The notes: a model not told the origin generated them from the sequence alone. A DNA stretch of 64,000 nucleotides from Acinetobacter ihumii (GCF_900625095.1 NZ_LR130760.1:2247106-2311105); one strand, 5' to 3'; positions 8,701-15,458 are shown, counted from the first letter of the stretch. Numbers and translations are program-made.

Positions 8701-8728
8701 AAAAAAGCCCCTTGCGGGGCTTCTTTTC
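8701..8728 (-). terminator. Rho-independent terminator of the ArdB-like gene
   Basis: Stem AAGCCCC / GGGGCTT with a short loop and a run of A (T on the minus strand) just after the stop at 8731. Confidence 0.85.
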
Positions 8729-8730
8729 TT

Positions 8731-9204
8731 TTAATAAATCAATTTATAAATTGCTGTAGTATCTAAAACATTCCTATTTTTATGTATAACGTCTTTTATG
8801 TAATCACTAAAAAAAACGGCTCTGCGATTGATTGCAGGTTTTGAGCTGTATGTCATCATTGCAATTTTAGACAATGCAAATAAATTTACCACAATTGAAA
8901 ATTCTAGGGCATTCAGGTTAAACGCTTCGTCCCATCCATTTTCCATATAAAAAATTGAATCAGATTGCAAAGTCCAAAAGCCGTTTTTAGTTTCCCATAC
9001 TCCCCCGTCATAGCTTTCACATAATCGGCTTGCTTCTTGATATAAGATATTTTCCCATACATAAATTGTATGAGCCATTGCAACTGTATAGCGTGGAAAT
9101 TCGCTTTCTTGCATTGACTGCATAGCAACTAGGTCGGTTTTATTAAAGCTGTCATAGCTCATGTCTGCGATTTCTTCATCAGTCAACAAAACTAAATCAG
9201 TCAT
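8731..9204 (-). CDS. ArdB/KlcA-like antirestriction protein
   Basis: 157 residues. The middle part CESYDGGVWETKNGFWTLQS followed by DSIFYMENG, then a helical FSIVVNLFALSKIAM segment, follows the pattern of the ArdB/KlcA family (YxGGxWEFY...GGFYM). That family protects incoming plasmid DNA from type I restriction without mimicking DNA. Length fits the family. It has its own operator-controlled promoter with leader hairpin (9224-9279) and its own terminator. Location in the oriT-proximal leading region supports the call. The match is moderate and made by eye. Confidence 0.65.
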   Translation of the reverse strand: MTDLVLLTDEEIADMSYDSFNKTDLVAMQSMQESEFPRYTVAMAHTIYVWENILYQEASRLCESYDGGVWETKNGFWTLQSDSIFYMENGWDEAFNLNALEFSIVVNLFALSKIAMMTYSSKPAINRRAVFFSDYIKDVIHKNRNVLDTTAIYKLIY

Positions 9205-9223
9205 TTTTTAATTCCTTTGTATG

Positions 9224-9279
9224 AGGTCGCCAATCGACCTGATAAATACATTATACCTAAATTGATTTGTGAGTACAAA
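9224..9279 (-). promoter_or_regulatory. Promoter with operator and 5' leader hairpin (ArdB-like gene)
   Basis: Minus strand: -35 TTGTAC, 17-bp spacer, -10 TATAAT (9255-9250). The operator TTTGTACTCACAAA is at 9279-9266. Leader hairpin AGGTCG / CGACCT with loop ATTGG is at 9240-9224. Compared with 8519-8535 the second stem pair changes from A-T to G-C on both sides. Confidence 0.85.
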
Positions 9280-9402
9280 ACAATATATGTAAACAAGTGT
9301 AATTATTATTGTGTGTCTTGAATGCTTCAGATTTGCGCTGTAGCGGGTTGTTTCTCTTTCCTGTGGTTTTGGTCACTCCCGATCTGAACCAAGCCCGCAG
9401 GC

Positions 9403-9432
9403 ATTAAAAAAGCCCCTTGCGGGGCTTCTTTT
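9403..9432 (-). terminator. Rho-independent terminator of the gene at 9435
   Basis: Same AAGCCCC / GGGGCTT hairpin as at 8701, with flanking A and T runs, directly after the stop codon at 9435. Confidence 0.85.
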
Positions 9433-9434
9433 AA

Positions 9435-10028
9435 TTATGCGTATGATGAAACATAACTGCGCTTATAAACCTTTGTGCCTGTTGCTAGTGTTTCGTATTC
9501 GTGCGGTGTCGCTCTGATATAGCTTGTGATCATGATATAGCCGTCTAAAATTTTCTTTTTAATTGGTTCTCCAATAAATTCGTTTTGCTTTGGTGATACT
9601 TCACTTTGCATAAAAGCCGTATCATGTGAGCGTTTAGCAATTTCCCGAACTTCACAAAATGCGCCTTTCTTAGATACCACTTGATAAAATTCTACGTTGG
9701 TTTGTTCATAGCCCCAGCATGTAGATAAAATATCGCCTACCTGTAGTTCTTCACGGAATTTTTTTAAACGCTCTGCGGTTTTTTCTTTGTTCTGTAATTT
9801 TTGCTCATATCTTGCATTACATGATTGGATACTTTCCCCAACGGCTTGTTTTAAACGCTCAATTGTTCTGTAGTGAGTATTGATAAATGGTTTTTTTGCT
9901 TTTGCTCGATACGCCTTACATACAAGCATTTCAGTTGATACAAAAAAAACCGAACCGTCTTTAGCAGTTAAAACCAAACTGCCCTCATAGAACATTTGAC
10001 CTTTTTCATTTTGAGTAAAATTTTTCAT
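9435..10028 (-). CDS. Hypothetical leading-region protein
   Basis: 197 residues from the ATG at 10028. The frame is open to 10145, but that would read through the promoter, so 10028 is chosen. Features are a central basic coiled coil (about 90-125, KLQNKEKTAERLKKFREEL) and then VGDILSTCWGYEQTNVEFYQ. I remember this last motif from other plasmid and phage proteins of unknown function. It has its own operator-promoter with leader hairpin at 10049-10104 and its own terminator. Function unknown; an anti-defence or establishment role would be guilt by association. Confidence 0.65.
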   Translation of the reverse strand: MKNFTQNEKGQMFYEGSLVLTAKDGSVFFVSTEMLVCKAYRAKAKKPFINTHYRTIERLKQAVGESIQSCNARYEQKLQNKEKTAERLKKFREELQVGDILSTCWGYEQTNVEFYQVVSKKGAFCEVREIAKRSHDTAFMQSEVSPKQNEFIGEPIKKKILDGYIMITSYIRATPHEYETLATGTKVYKRSYVSSYA

Positions 10029-10048
10029 TTTCGAGTACCTTTTGTATG

Positions 10049-10104
10049 AGGTCGCCAATCGACCTGATAAATACATTATACCTAAATTGATTTGTGAGTA
10101 CAAA
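10049..10104 (-). promoter_or_regulatory. Promoter with operator and 5' leader hairpin (gene at 9435)
   Basis: Minus strand -35 TTGTAC, 17-bp spacer, -10 TATAAT (10080-10075), operator 10104-10091, hairpin AGGTCG / CGACCT at 10065-10049. The repeat unit upstream breaks off after about 20 bp, where the 200-bp inverted repeat begins. Confidence 0.85.
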
Positions 10105-10126
10105 ACAATATATGTAAACAAGTGTA

Positions 10127-10326
10127 AAACTCTAGGCGGTATCAATAGAGCAAAGTGTCTACTTTGCGAACTGAAGAAATATAAAAATTCTTCCCTCCCT
10201 GATTACCGTTGCAAGGTTCAAGCGAAGCCGACAAAATCTGTGATTTTGTCGAGCTGACCGCAGAACCGCAACTACTCCCCTTTGCCCCTAAGCGGGACTT
10301 ACAAAGCAATCCCGCAGGGTTGCGAC
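10127..10326 (-). repeat. 200-bp perfect inverted repeat, copy 2
   Basis: Exact reverse complement of 6374-6573. It interrupts the cassette spacer: the sister copies continue AAGTGTAATT, here the repeat starts after AAGTGTA. This suggests insertion or recombination at this point. Confidence 0.95.
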
Positions 10327-10338
10327 TAGGGCAGGGGG

Positions 10339-10734
10339 TTAATAATCCCAACGGCTTGCAACTGATCTAAAGTAAATTGATTTTTCATAGCCTAGTTTTC
10401 TTTCTACTGAAAACTTCCAACGGTTTACCGATGGCTTATCTATTCCTGAAAAATAAATAGGGTTAAAATTTGGTACTCGATAAACCTTTCTTTTTTTACA
10501 GCTCGGAATGCAATTTAAAATTTCATCTGCAATCATTTCATTATCACATTCAAAAATTGCATCACTGCCCGCTTTAATCACTTTGCTTTTTTCTAGTACC
10601 CCATACCAATTAAGGAGAATATAAAAGCGGTATATATGGGAAATATCAACGCTATATAGCCCTTTCATATCTTTGTATGATTGAGCTGTTTCAACTATAG
10701 GCAACTCTAACGAAAGTTGTTCTTTACTGGTCAT
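10339..10734 (-). CDS. Hypothetical leading-region protein
   Basis: 131 residues, soluble, with a helical N-terminal half (DISHIYRFYILLNWYGVLEK), a possible Cys pair (CIPSCKKRK) and a basic, aromatic C-terminus. No family recognised. Its own promoter with operator and leader hairpin precedes it (10755-10810). The C-terminal codons and 3' flank end 12 bp from the 200-bp repeat and no terminator remains, unlike its sister cassettes, so the 3' end may have been altered. Confidence 0.55.
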   Translation of the reverse strand: MTSKEQLSLELPIVETAQSYKDMKGLYSVDISHIYRFYILLNWYGVLEKSKVIKAGSDAIFECDNEMIADEILNCIPSCKKRKVYRVPNFNPIYFSGIDKPSVNRWKFSVERKLGYEKSIYFRSVASRWDY

Positions 10735-10754
10735 AACTCAAAGCCTTTTTTATT

Positions 10755-10810
10755 AGATCGCCAATCGACCTGACAAATATATTATACCTATATTGATTTG
10801 TGAGTACAAA
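10755..10810 (-). promoter_or_regulatory. Promoter with operator and 5' leader hairpin (gene at 10339)
   Basis: Minus strand -35 TTGTAC, 17-bp spacer, -10 TATAAT (10786-10781), operator TTTGTACTCACAAA at 10810-10797. Leader hairpin AGGTCG / CGATCT (10771-10755) has one uncompensated pair, the only such case of five. Confidence 0.8.
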
Positions 10811-10958
10811 ACAATATAGGTAAATTAATGTAATAGCGTTATGCGCCCTGATTGCTCTTATTTTTCGCTGTAGTGGGTTGTTTCCCTTTCCTGTGGTTTT
10901 GGTCACTCCCGATCTGAACCAAGCCCGCAGGCATTAAAAAAGCCCCTTGCGGGGCTTA
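10755..10958 (-). repeat. Intercistronic cassette repeat, copy C (diverged)
   Basis: Same order of parts as copies A and B. The ends and the segment from CGCTGTAGTGGG to the terminator are conserved; about 40 bp between the promoter and that segment differ. Selective retention of the ~75-nt segment and terminator suggests function. Confidence 0.85.
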
Positions 10959-10959
10959 C
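10933..10959 (-). terminator. Rho-independent terminator of the gene at 10960
   Basis: AAGCCCC / GGGGCTT hairpin identical to those at 8701 and 9403. Confidence 0.85.
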
Positions 10960-11265
10960 TTATGTTTGCTTTAGATAGGTAAAGTAAAAGTCTAAAATTT
11001 GTTTAAATAGATTAATTGCTTCGTGATGTGCTTCAGCAATATTGGAATGTTCATGGGTGAAATAAAACTCATGTGGTGCTTTATCTATGTAGATAGTAAT
11101 AATGTTTGCATCTTGCATTTGACAGTTTCCAAAGGACACGCAAAATGTACCTTTTGGACTTTCAAGATAGGCTCTTGAGTAGTAATCGAAGTTTGCTTTT
11201 TCAAAAGCATTTAGTAGTTCAATAACTATTTTTTTAGTATCCAACTTTGTGAAAATATTGTTCAT
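10960..11265 (-). CDS. Small hypothetical leading-region protein
   Basis: 101 residues, mixed alpha/beta, acidic to neutral. It contains GTFCVSFGNCQMQDANIITI and a His-rich stretch (HEFYFTHEHSNIAEAHHEAI) that could bind metal. Family not recognised. It is the first gene of the leftward leading-region series, with its own operator-promoter and leader hairpin (11285-11340) and its own terminator. It is back to back with the anti-CRISPR promoter at 11409, so the two units share a ~70-bp control region with two operators. Confidence 0.55.
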   Translation of the reverse strand: MNNIFTKLDTKKIVIELLNAFEKANFDYYSRAYLESPKGTFCVSFGNCQMQDANIITIYIDKAPHEFYFTHEHSNIAEAHHEAINLFKQILDFYFTYLKQT

Positions 11266-11284
11266 AATTAATCACCTATTATTT

Positions 11285-11340
11285 AAGTCGCCAATCGACT
11301 TAATAAATACATTATACATATAATGATTTGTGAGTACAAA
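11285..11340 (-). promoter_or_regulatory. Promoter with operator and 5' leader hairpin (gene at 10960)
   Basis: Minus strand -35 TTGTAC, 17-bp spacer, -10 TATAAT (11316-11311), operator TTTGTACTCACAAA at 11340-11327. Hairpin AAGTCG / CGACTT with loop ATTGG at 11301-11285 has the same A-T version of the stem as at 8519. Confidence 0.85.
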
Positions 11341-11408
11341 ACAATATATGTAAACTTTTGAAATTATTATTACTGCTATACTAATTAACATTAATACGCA
11401 TAATATGA

Positions 11409-11438
11409 TTTGTGAGTACAATACAACTTAGGTATAAT
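11409..11438 (+). promoter_or_regulatory. Promoter and operator of the AcrVA2-like gene
   Basis: Plus strand: -35 TTGTGA (11410-11415), 17-bp spacer, -10 TATAAT (11433-11438). The operator TTTGTGAGTACAAT (11409-11422) matches the leading-region operators at 13 of 14 positions. Transcription should start near 11445, giving a leader of about 208 nt. Confidence 0.8.
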
Positions 11439-11442
11439 ATTA

Positions 11443-11562
11443 GCTCGAAAGTTTACGCACGTATTGGGAATGCTTCAGCATACCCAATGCTAAGTAAAGC
11501 TTTGAGCAATCAACCGACTGTAGGCAAGGGCTACCGTTCTCGCAGGCATAGAGGGCGATAGT
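11443..11562 (+). ncRNA. Structured 5' leader RNA element, copy 1
   Basis: About 97% identical to the reverse complement of 15791-15910. It can fold into a closing stem (GCTCGAA...TTTAC with GTAAA...TTGAGC) around a strong hairpin (GTATTGGG, ATGCT, AGCAT, CCCAATGC). A GTAG / CTAC hairpin and a TCGC / GCGA hairpin follow. All four differences from copy 2 are C/T transitions; the one at the end of the closing stem keeps pairing through a G-U pair. It lies between the promoter and the AcrVA2-like start, so it may regulate that gene as a leader. Confidence 0.6.
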
Positions 11563-11652
11563 AGAAACACTATATATAGTGGCTAGTAGGTATGAGATCC
11601 GCACTAGATATAGTGTTATAGAATTACTTAATTAAAAGCAGGGCAGGGCTTC

Positions 11653-12681
11653 ATGGCGAACTTATCTAATGAATTTGCAATACCTTTAAAGGTCGTTACT
11701 GCACGTTGCCAACACTTGAAAGCAAGTTTTAAGGGTATCTTTAATAAGATTGAATCAAAGGCTATCAAGTATAAAAACGATGATAAAAAAATTAGTTCTT
11801 TGGTCACTTGGGATGATTGGATATATGCAGGCTTAGACTGCTATGCTCCAGACTGGCAGAAAGGTTTAAATGTTGGTGATGCAATTCCCGATCATCTAAT
11901 CAATAATTTGCCTTGTCCTACTGGTGAACTGGTCACGCTCGGTTCTTGGATGCTGACAAAGAATATTTATAGATTTGAAAATGAGGTAGCAACTGAACTA
12001 ACAAAAAGTAAATTTGAGGGCAATTTGCCAAACTTTTTGATCAATGTTCCTGAGCTGTGCATTTACGTTCAAACTGATAATTTTGATTTGCACTTTCAGC
12101 AATCTAAAATTTATGGAGTGATATTTACCTTAACTGAACTTTGCTATCAAAAAGTTTTAGTATCTACGATTTTTCTTGATACTGGTTTAACTCGAACAAT
12201 CGTCTTATTAGTCAATGAAGAAAAAGCTATAGAAGATTGTTTATCAGATTTCATAGATGAATTTCATGATGACCGTTCAATATTAGATGAAAATGAAATA
12301 GATCAATACCAATCCCTACAAAAGCAACTTATCAATATTTTGCTTTGGTTCAGTTTATCTAAGCCTGATTATGTCCCATTGCTTCCTGACAACCATAAGG
12401 AAAGGGTAGGCGTTCAGACCGTAAAGCGTGTGCCTAGATTATTTGAAGCCCAAAAGTACAAGCCTTTTATTGCAGGCAAGGAAATGTCTAAGCAGATTAA
12501 AGCCGTAAATGATCAATTAACTGAATATTCTAAACAATCATCAAAAGTACACCGCAGACCACATTTAAGGCGGGCGCACTATCACTTGTATTGGTATGGG
12601 GCAAAAGGTAGTTATGAACGATACGATTTTAAATGGATACCTATAACTTTAGTTGGCGGTACTATAAAAAATATGGACTGA
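11653..12681 (+). CDS. acrVA2: AcrVA2-family anti-CRISPR protein (predicted Cas12a inhibitor)
   Basis: 342 residues. I recall AcrVA2 of Moraxella bovoculi (about 320 residues) as lowering Cas12a levels by acting on its mRNA. Collinear matches are visible. FLINVPELCIYVQT corresponds to its LPDWCVYVD region; LLWFSLSKPDY to LLWLCVAEPDI; and the C-terminal RRPHLRRAHYHLYWYG followed by FKWIPI (from about residue 300) to its KRPHIRRGHWHGYWQG...RWQP end. The H-x-H and Tyr-Trp residues are kept. It has its own operator-controlled promoter and long structured leader, and faces away from the antirestriction cassettes. Whether it acts on Cas12a is inferred from family membership. Confidence 0.85.
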   Translation: MANLSNEFAIPLKVVTARCQHLKASFKGIFNKIESKAIKYKNDDKKISSLVTWDDWIYAGLDCYAPDWQKGLNVGDAIPDHLINNLPCPTGELVTLGSWMLTKNIYRFENEVATELTKSKFEGNLPNFLINVPELCIYVQTDNFDLHFQQSKIYGVIFTLTELCYQKVLVSTIFLDTGLTRTIVLLVNEEKAIEDCLSDFIDEFHDDRSILDENEIDQYQSLQKQLINILLWFSLSKPDYVPLLPDNHKERVGVQTVKRVPRLFEAQKYKPFIAGKEMSKQIKAVNDQLTEYSKQSSKVHRRPHLRRAHYHLYWYGAKGSYERYDFKWIPITLVGGTIKNMD

Positions 12682-12865
12682 CCTTTTTGACATTTCCCCC
12701 GCACTCATAACCCACTTAAATCATTCAATAAAGTAGATGCCTGGTCAAGACTGCATACTTGCAGTTTTGACCAAGCATCGGAATATGATTTTTCACAGTA
12801 AGAGTTTTGGCCAAGTATGGACCAAGCAATGAAATTGCAAGTCCATACGTGCTAAAACGGTTTTA
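12679..12865 (+). repeat. Two-hairpin direct repeat, copy 1
   Basis: About 95% identical to 30896-31081, same orientation. It starts at the stop codon of the AcrVA2-like gene. The first hairpin TGGTCAAGACTGCA / TGCAGTTTTGACCA has one mismatch. The second (TATGGAC / GTCCATA) is less complete than in copy 2. Confidence 0.9.
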
Positions 12866-12885
12866 ATTAATAGGGTAGGGCGGTT

Positions 12886-13092
12886 TTAATGGCGGGAAAA
12901 CATAGAAGATAGACTGGCATAAGTAATGCCCAAAAGTAGCAAAATTCCACGTATTCGCAAAATTAGAAAACAGAATACAAGCATACTTAACCAAAAAAAC
13001 TTAGTCCCAGTTAAGCTAGGGAAAAAGAACATAATAATTGCAGGCATTAAAAAGCCAGTGATGATAAGTACCCTGATTATAATTTTCTGCAT
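12886..13092 (-). CDS. Small membrane protein at the end of the par operon
   Basis: 68 residues with two long hydrophobic segments (about 5-25 and 30-58) separated by a short polar loop. No family recognised. It is the last gene of the leftward RHH-ParA operon, 31 bp after 13124-13312, with a GCCCC / GGGGC inverted repeat in the gap. The coding call rests on strand, spacing and typical membrane composition. Confidence 0.45.
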   Translation of the reverse strand: MQKIIIRVLIITGFLMPAIIMFFFPSLTGTKFFWLSMLVFCFLILRIRGILLLLGITYASLSSMFSRH

Positions 13093-13123
13093 GTCAGTCC
13101 CTCCAAAGACAAATAAGCCCCAC

Positions 13124-13312
13124 TTATTGGCGGGGCGGTATTTCTAGCAACTTAAAAATATTAGATAGATAGGGTCGCTTATTTTGGCTCTCCAATTCAT
13201 TTATAGCGTACTCAATTGCAACCTGATCTACCTGTGTAATTAGGTAATCAAAGTTTTTTTGATCAATTTCATTATTTATGATCACCTTATTTTTTAGATC
13301 ATTTAGGTTCAT
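13124..13312 (-). CDS. Small hypothetical protein of the partition operon
   Basis: 62 residues, acidic and helical (NNEIDQKNFDYLITQVDQVA). No motif recognised. It starts 9 bp after the stop of the RHH gene 13322-13726 and is on the same strand, so it is very probably cotranscribed with parA. It could be an accessory partition factor or a small orphan; nothing in the sequence decides this. Confidence 0.5.
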   Translation of the reverse strand: MNLNDLKNKVIINNEIDQKNFDYLITQVDQVAIEYAINELESQNKRPYLSNIFKLLEIPPRQ

Positions 13313-13321
13313 ATCAAGCCC

Positions 13322-13726
13322 TTAATTTTCATCAAGCTTTAATAAGTTTTCATTGATAAGCCAAGCCGATAATGCCTGTCTAATTTGGTCACTTCGGTTG
13401 ATACCATGAACAGCCTTAAAGCTGTTTATCTTCACATCATACAAGTGATTAATGGTGTAGATTAATTGCTTAGAATTACCCTTACTTAATTCTTCACTGT
13501 ATGGCGCACTTGGATTGTTTAAATAGAAGTCCAAAGCCGATCTAGCAATATCTGCTAGTACGACTTTTCTTTTATCCGCTACTTTCTCGATCTTTTTGTA
13601 TAGATCGGGATTGATCTTAATTTTTTGAATTTTGTCAAAGTTCAAAGAATTAACAATGTGAGCCTTTTCATTTGCAATATGGGCATTGCTACTGGTCACA
13701 GTAGCATTGCCTTTAGGTGCTTTCAT
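13322..13726 (-). CDS. Ribbon-helix-helix DNA-binding protein, probable partition partner of ParA
   Basis: 134 residues. [20 protein letters not shown] and [16 protein letters not shown] fit a beta strand plus two helices of a ribbon-helix-helix fold (about 28-70). The C-terminal half may hold a second helical unit ([17 protein letters not shown]). It overlaps the parA stop by 4 bp (ATGA), so it is translationally coupled. Small RHH proteins downstream of a short ParA act as centromere-binding ParG/ParB analogues, and this is the likely role here. It could also repress its own operon. Confidence 0.65.
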   Translation of the reverse strand: MKAPKGNATVTSSNAHIANEKAHIVNSLNFDKIQKIKINPDLYKKIEKVADKRKVVLADIARSALDFYLNNPSAPYSEELSKGNSKQLIYTINHLYDVKINSFKAVHGINRSDQIRQALSAWLINENLLKLDEN

Positions 13727-14412
13727 TCAGTCATTCCCTCACGTTGTAAAATTTCATCAATTAAAGCATCGACTTCGGCAATTGCTTTCTTATCCTGTTT
13801 CCCATGATCATCTTTATATTCATAGATAGACAAGCCCTCGCCCAATGAACGTGAAAAAGCAGTTCGTAACGCAATCTTAGTGTCCAAAATTGGTAAAGGG
13901 TAACTTTCAGCTAACCACTCTTTAACCTCATTAAAGACCTTAGTTTGTGGGTTTACGCCACTCAATAAAAAGTAAGCTGAAAAATCACGATAGCCCTTAA
14001 TTTCATTGATTGATTTTAAGGTTTCTTTAGTAGCCCAAGCATCCAATGGACTTGTCGTATTTGGAACGATCGCAACGTCACAAGCTACAATAGCAAGGCG
14101 TGTTAATTCTGACTGTCTGCCTGCGCTGTCAGTGATTACAAAGTCATATTTTGATTTAATTTTAGCAATCTCTTTGGCTAAGTTGGTTTTTGGTACACCA
14201 ATAACAGTAAAGCCTAAATCAATATCTGCTTCTTCACGTACAGTAGCCCAGTCAAGTGAACTAGCTTGCGGGTCACCATCAACTAACAGTACGTCATACC
14301 CACGTAGAGATAAGCCCATAGCTAAATTAATTGAAGTCGTTGTTTTAGATACACCGCCTTTCTGATTAACCAATGCTATTACTTTAGATAATTTTTCAGT
14401 GTTATTGCTCAT
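13723..14412 (-). CDS. parA: ParA-family partition ATPase
   Basis: 229 residues, the short ParA type without an N-terminal DNA-binding extension. The deviant Walker A is [14 protein letters not shown] (about 19-32); then come [11 protein letters not shown] with the switch I-like Asp and VITDSAGR at the A'/B position. It moves plasmid copies apart over the nucleoid together with a centromere-binding partner, probably the RHH protein translated next. It lies 16 bp after the first RHH gene in an operator-controlled operon. Confidence 0.9.
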   Translation of the reverse strand: MSNNTEKLSKVIALVNQKGGVSKTTTSINLAMGLSLRGYDVLLVDGDPQASSLDWATVREEADIDLGFTVIGVPKTNLAKEIAKIKSKYDFVITDSAGRQSELTRLAIVACDVAIVPNTTSPLDAWATKETLKSINEIKGYRDFSAYFLLSGVNPQTKVFNEVKEWLAESYPLPILDTKIALRTAFSRSLGEGLSIYEYKDDHGKQDKKAIAEVDALIDEILQREGMTE

Positions 14413-14428
14413 GTTCTTTTCCTTTAAA

Positions 14429-14668
14429 TTAAGTATTGTCTGTTGTTTTTACTGATCGTCTGCTTTCAGGAAGAATGCCTTTATCGACCATTGAATTAAT
14501 TAAAAAATCTGTTTGGCTTAAATTGTTATCTTTGCAGAATTTAATAAGTTTCAACTTATCTTCATGGTTCATACGTGTTTGAAATCTATCTTCTTTGACA
14601 ACTTCTTTAACACTGTTTTGATTACCAATCATTGTTGATCTTGTCTTACCTTTAGTAGATTTAATCAT
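14429..14668 (-). CDS. CopG/Arc-like ribbon-helix-helix regulator
   Basis: 79 residues: a basic tail of about 25 residues, then [20 protein letters not shown] and [17 protein letters not shown], the strand-helix-helix of an RHH repressor (about 27-65). First gene of the par operon, behind a promoter carrying the TTTGT/ACAAA operator (14703-14716). As the first gene of an operon that contains the operator, it is my preferred candidate for the repressor of all seven operator copies, including the anti-CRISPR and antirestriction genes. That link is inference. Confidence 0.65.
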   Translation of the reverse strand: MIKSTKGKTRSTMIGNQNSVKEVVKEDRFQTRMNHEDKLKLIKFCKDNNLSQTDFLINSMVDKGILPESRRSVKTTDNT

Positions 14669-14686
14669 AGGTATATTCCCTAACTA

Positions 14687-14716
14687 TTTATACATATATT
14701 AATTTGTACTCACAAA
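14687..14716 (-). promoter_or_regulatory. Promoter and operator of the RHH-parA operon
   Basis: Minus strand -35 TTGTGA (14715-14710), 17-bp spacer, -10 TATAAA (14692-14687). The operator TTTGTGAGTACAAA (14716-14703) is the same palindrome as in the leading region, but there is no GTCG leader hairpin here. Confidence 0.8.
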
Positions 14717-15458
14717 ACAATCAAGGGGTATTTTAGATACTTTTGTAATTGTTCTCTATTGTTCTAATAGTTTGTTATTTAAAGTCTTTATAAGTAAAAC
14801 TATATATAAGCAATACTTATATATGTACTGGGAATAGGCGCTATTACAATAAGGCGCTTATCTGCTTCAACCTCACAACCTTAGTCGTTTTCGCTTCGCT
14901 TCAACCGCCTTGCGGTTGGTGAGATTGAGCAGATTTCGGCAATATTCACCCTAGATAGCCTAAGCAAAAAAAATTGCTTAAAATGGCTATCTTGAATATT
15001 GCCGTTGTAGCATTGCTGTCGGAGCCGACATCGCTTTCAATCGACACTGTATGCCAATGTAAGGGCATAACAGCAAGTGAGTATTTAGAGCCTTACAGCT
15101 CCCCTGCACACGCATTAGCTCACTCACTAGGTCGGCAATCTCAAGGAGGGTTTCCCCAACGTCTTATTTATGCCAGTTCCTAGCGTATTCCCTGCGTCCC
15201 CGCCTATTGTGCGTTCATCAGCAAGCGGGCGTTTTACACTGGCTAGGTGCTTAACTCTTGCGTTGGTGATACTGCCGTCACTTGTATCCTCCTGCTACAC
15301 CAACCGTCTTTAAAACTCTATGCCATTGTTGACCCATTTAAGGCAATGCACTTACAAACATAAAGTTTTATAAAACACAGGAGTAGACGAAGCTCGGCAA
15401 ATAAACAATGCGCTTATTTGATACACGAATAGACACTAAATTAACGAAGTTTTTTCAT
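14717..15458. other. Non-coding, highly structured region; candidate vegetative replication origin
   Basis: No convincing protein gene. It contains a palindrome ATATATAAG / CTTATATAT (14801-14826). A large stem runs 14861-14933 (CTGCTTCAACCTCAC with GTGAGATTGAGCAG, enclosing AACCGC / GCGGTT). A second stem runs 14937-15004 (CGGCAATATTCA, AGATAGCC and TAAGCAA each paired with its complement). Smaller hairpins include TGTCGG / CCGACA. G+C is higher than in the flanks. Since no Rep protein is recognised in the plasmid section, this is the most likely place for a replicon. A 69-codon frame at 14974-15183 overlaps the hairpins and is not called. Confidence 0.4.

Larger units (their letters stand above)
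8519..8728 (-). repeat. Intercistronic cassette repeat, copy A
   Basis: About 210 bp nearly identical to 9224-9433 and partly to 10755-10958. In minus-strand order it carries the terminator of the upstream gene, a conserved ~65-nt segment that can form a stem (GCGGGTTGTTTC with GAACCAAGCCCGC), the operator-promoter and the leader hairpin. Confidence 0.9.
9224..9433 (-). repeat. Intercistronic cassette repeat, copy B
   Basis: Nearly identical to copy A (8519-8728), differing at only a few positions including one in the operator and the compensated hairpin pairs. It supplies the ArdB-like gene with its promoter and the gene at 9435 with its terminator. Confidence 0.9.

Noticed and set aside
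6574..10126. Composite transposon bounded by the 200-bp repeats
   Set aside because: No transposase or recombinase lies inside and no target duplication was found at the outer ends.
10142..10351. Same peptide in the second copy of the repeat
   Set aside because: As above; it also runs into the 3' flank of a real gene.
8519..11340. CRISPR array suggested by regularly spaced repeats
   Set aside because: The repeated units are promoter-operator-leader modules separated by real genes of varying size, not short spacers.
11443..11562. Hammerhead ribozyme or tRNA-like fold in the leader RNA
   Set aside because: GAAA is present but the CUGANGA core of a hammerhead is missing, and there is no CCA end, T-loop or anticodon arm.
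14429..14668. Antitoxin of a toxin-antitoxin pair
   Set aside because: No toxin-like partner follows; the next gene is parA, so a regulator of the partition operon fits better.
14974..15183. 69-codon open frame in the non-coding region
   Set aside because: It overlaps two large hairpins, has no RBS, odd composition and no family likeness; the DNA structure explains the sequence better.
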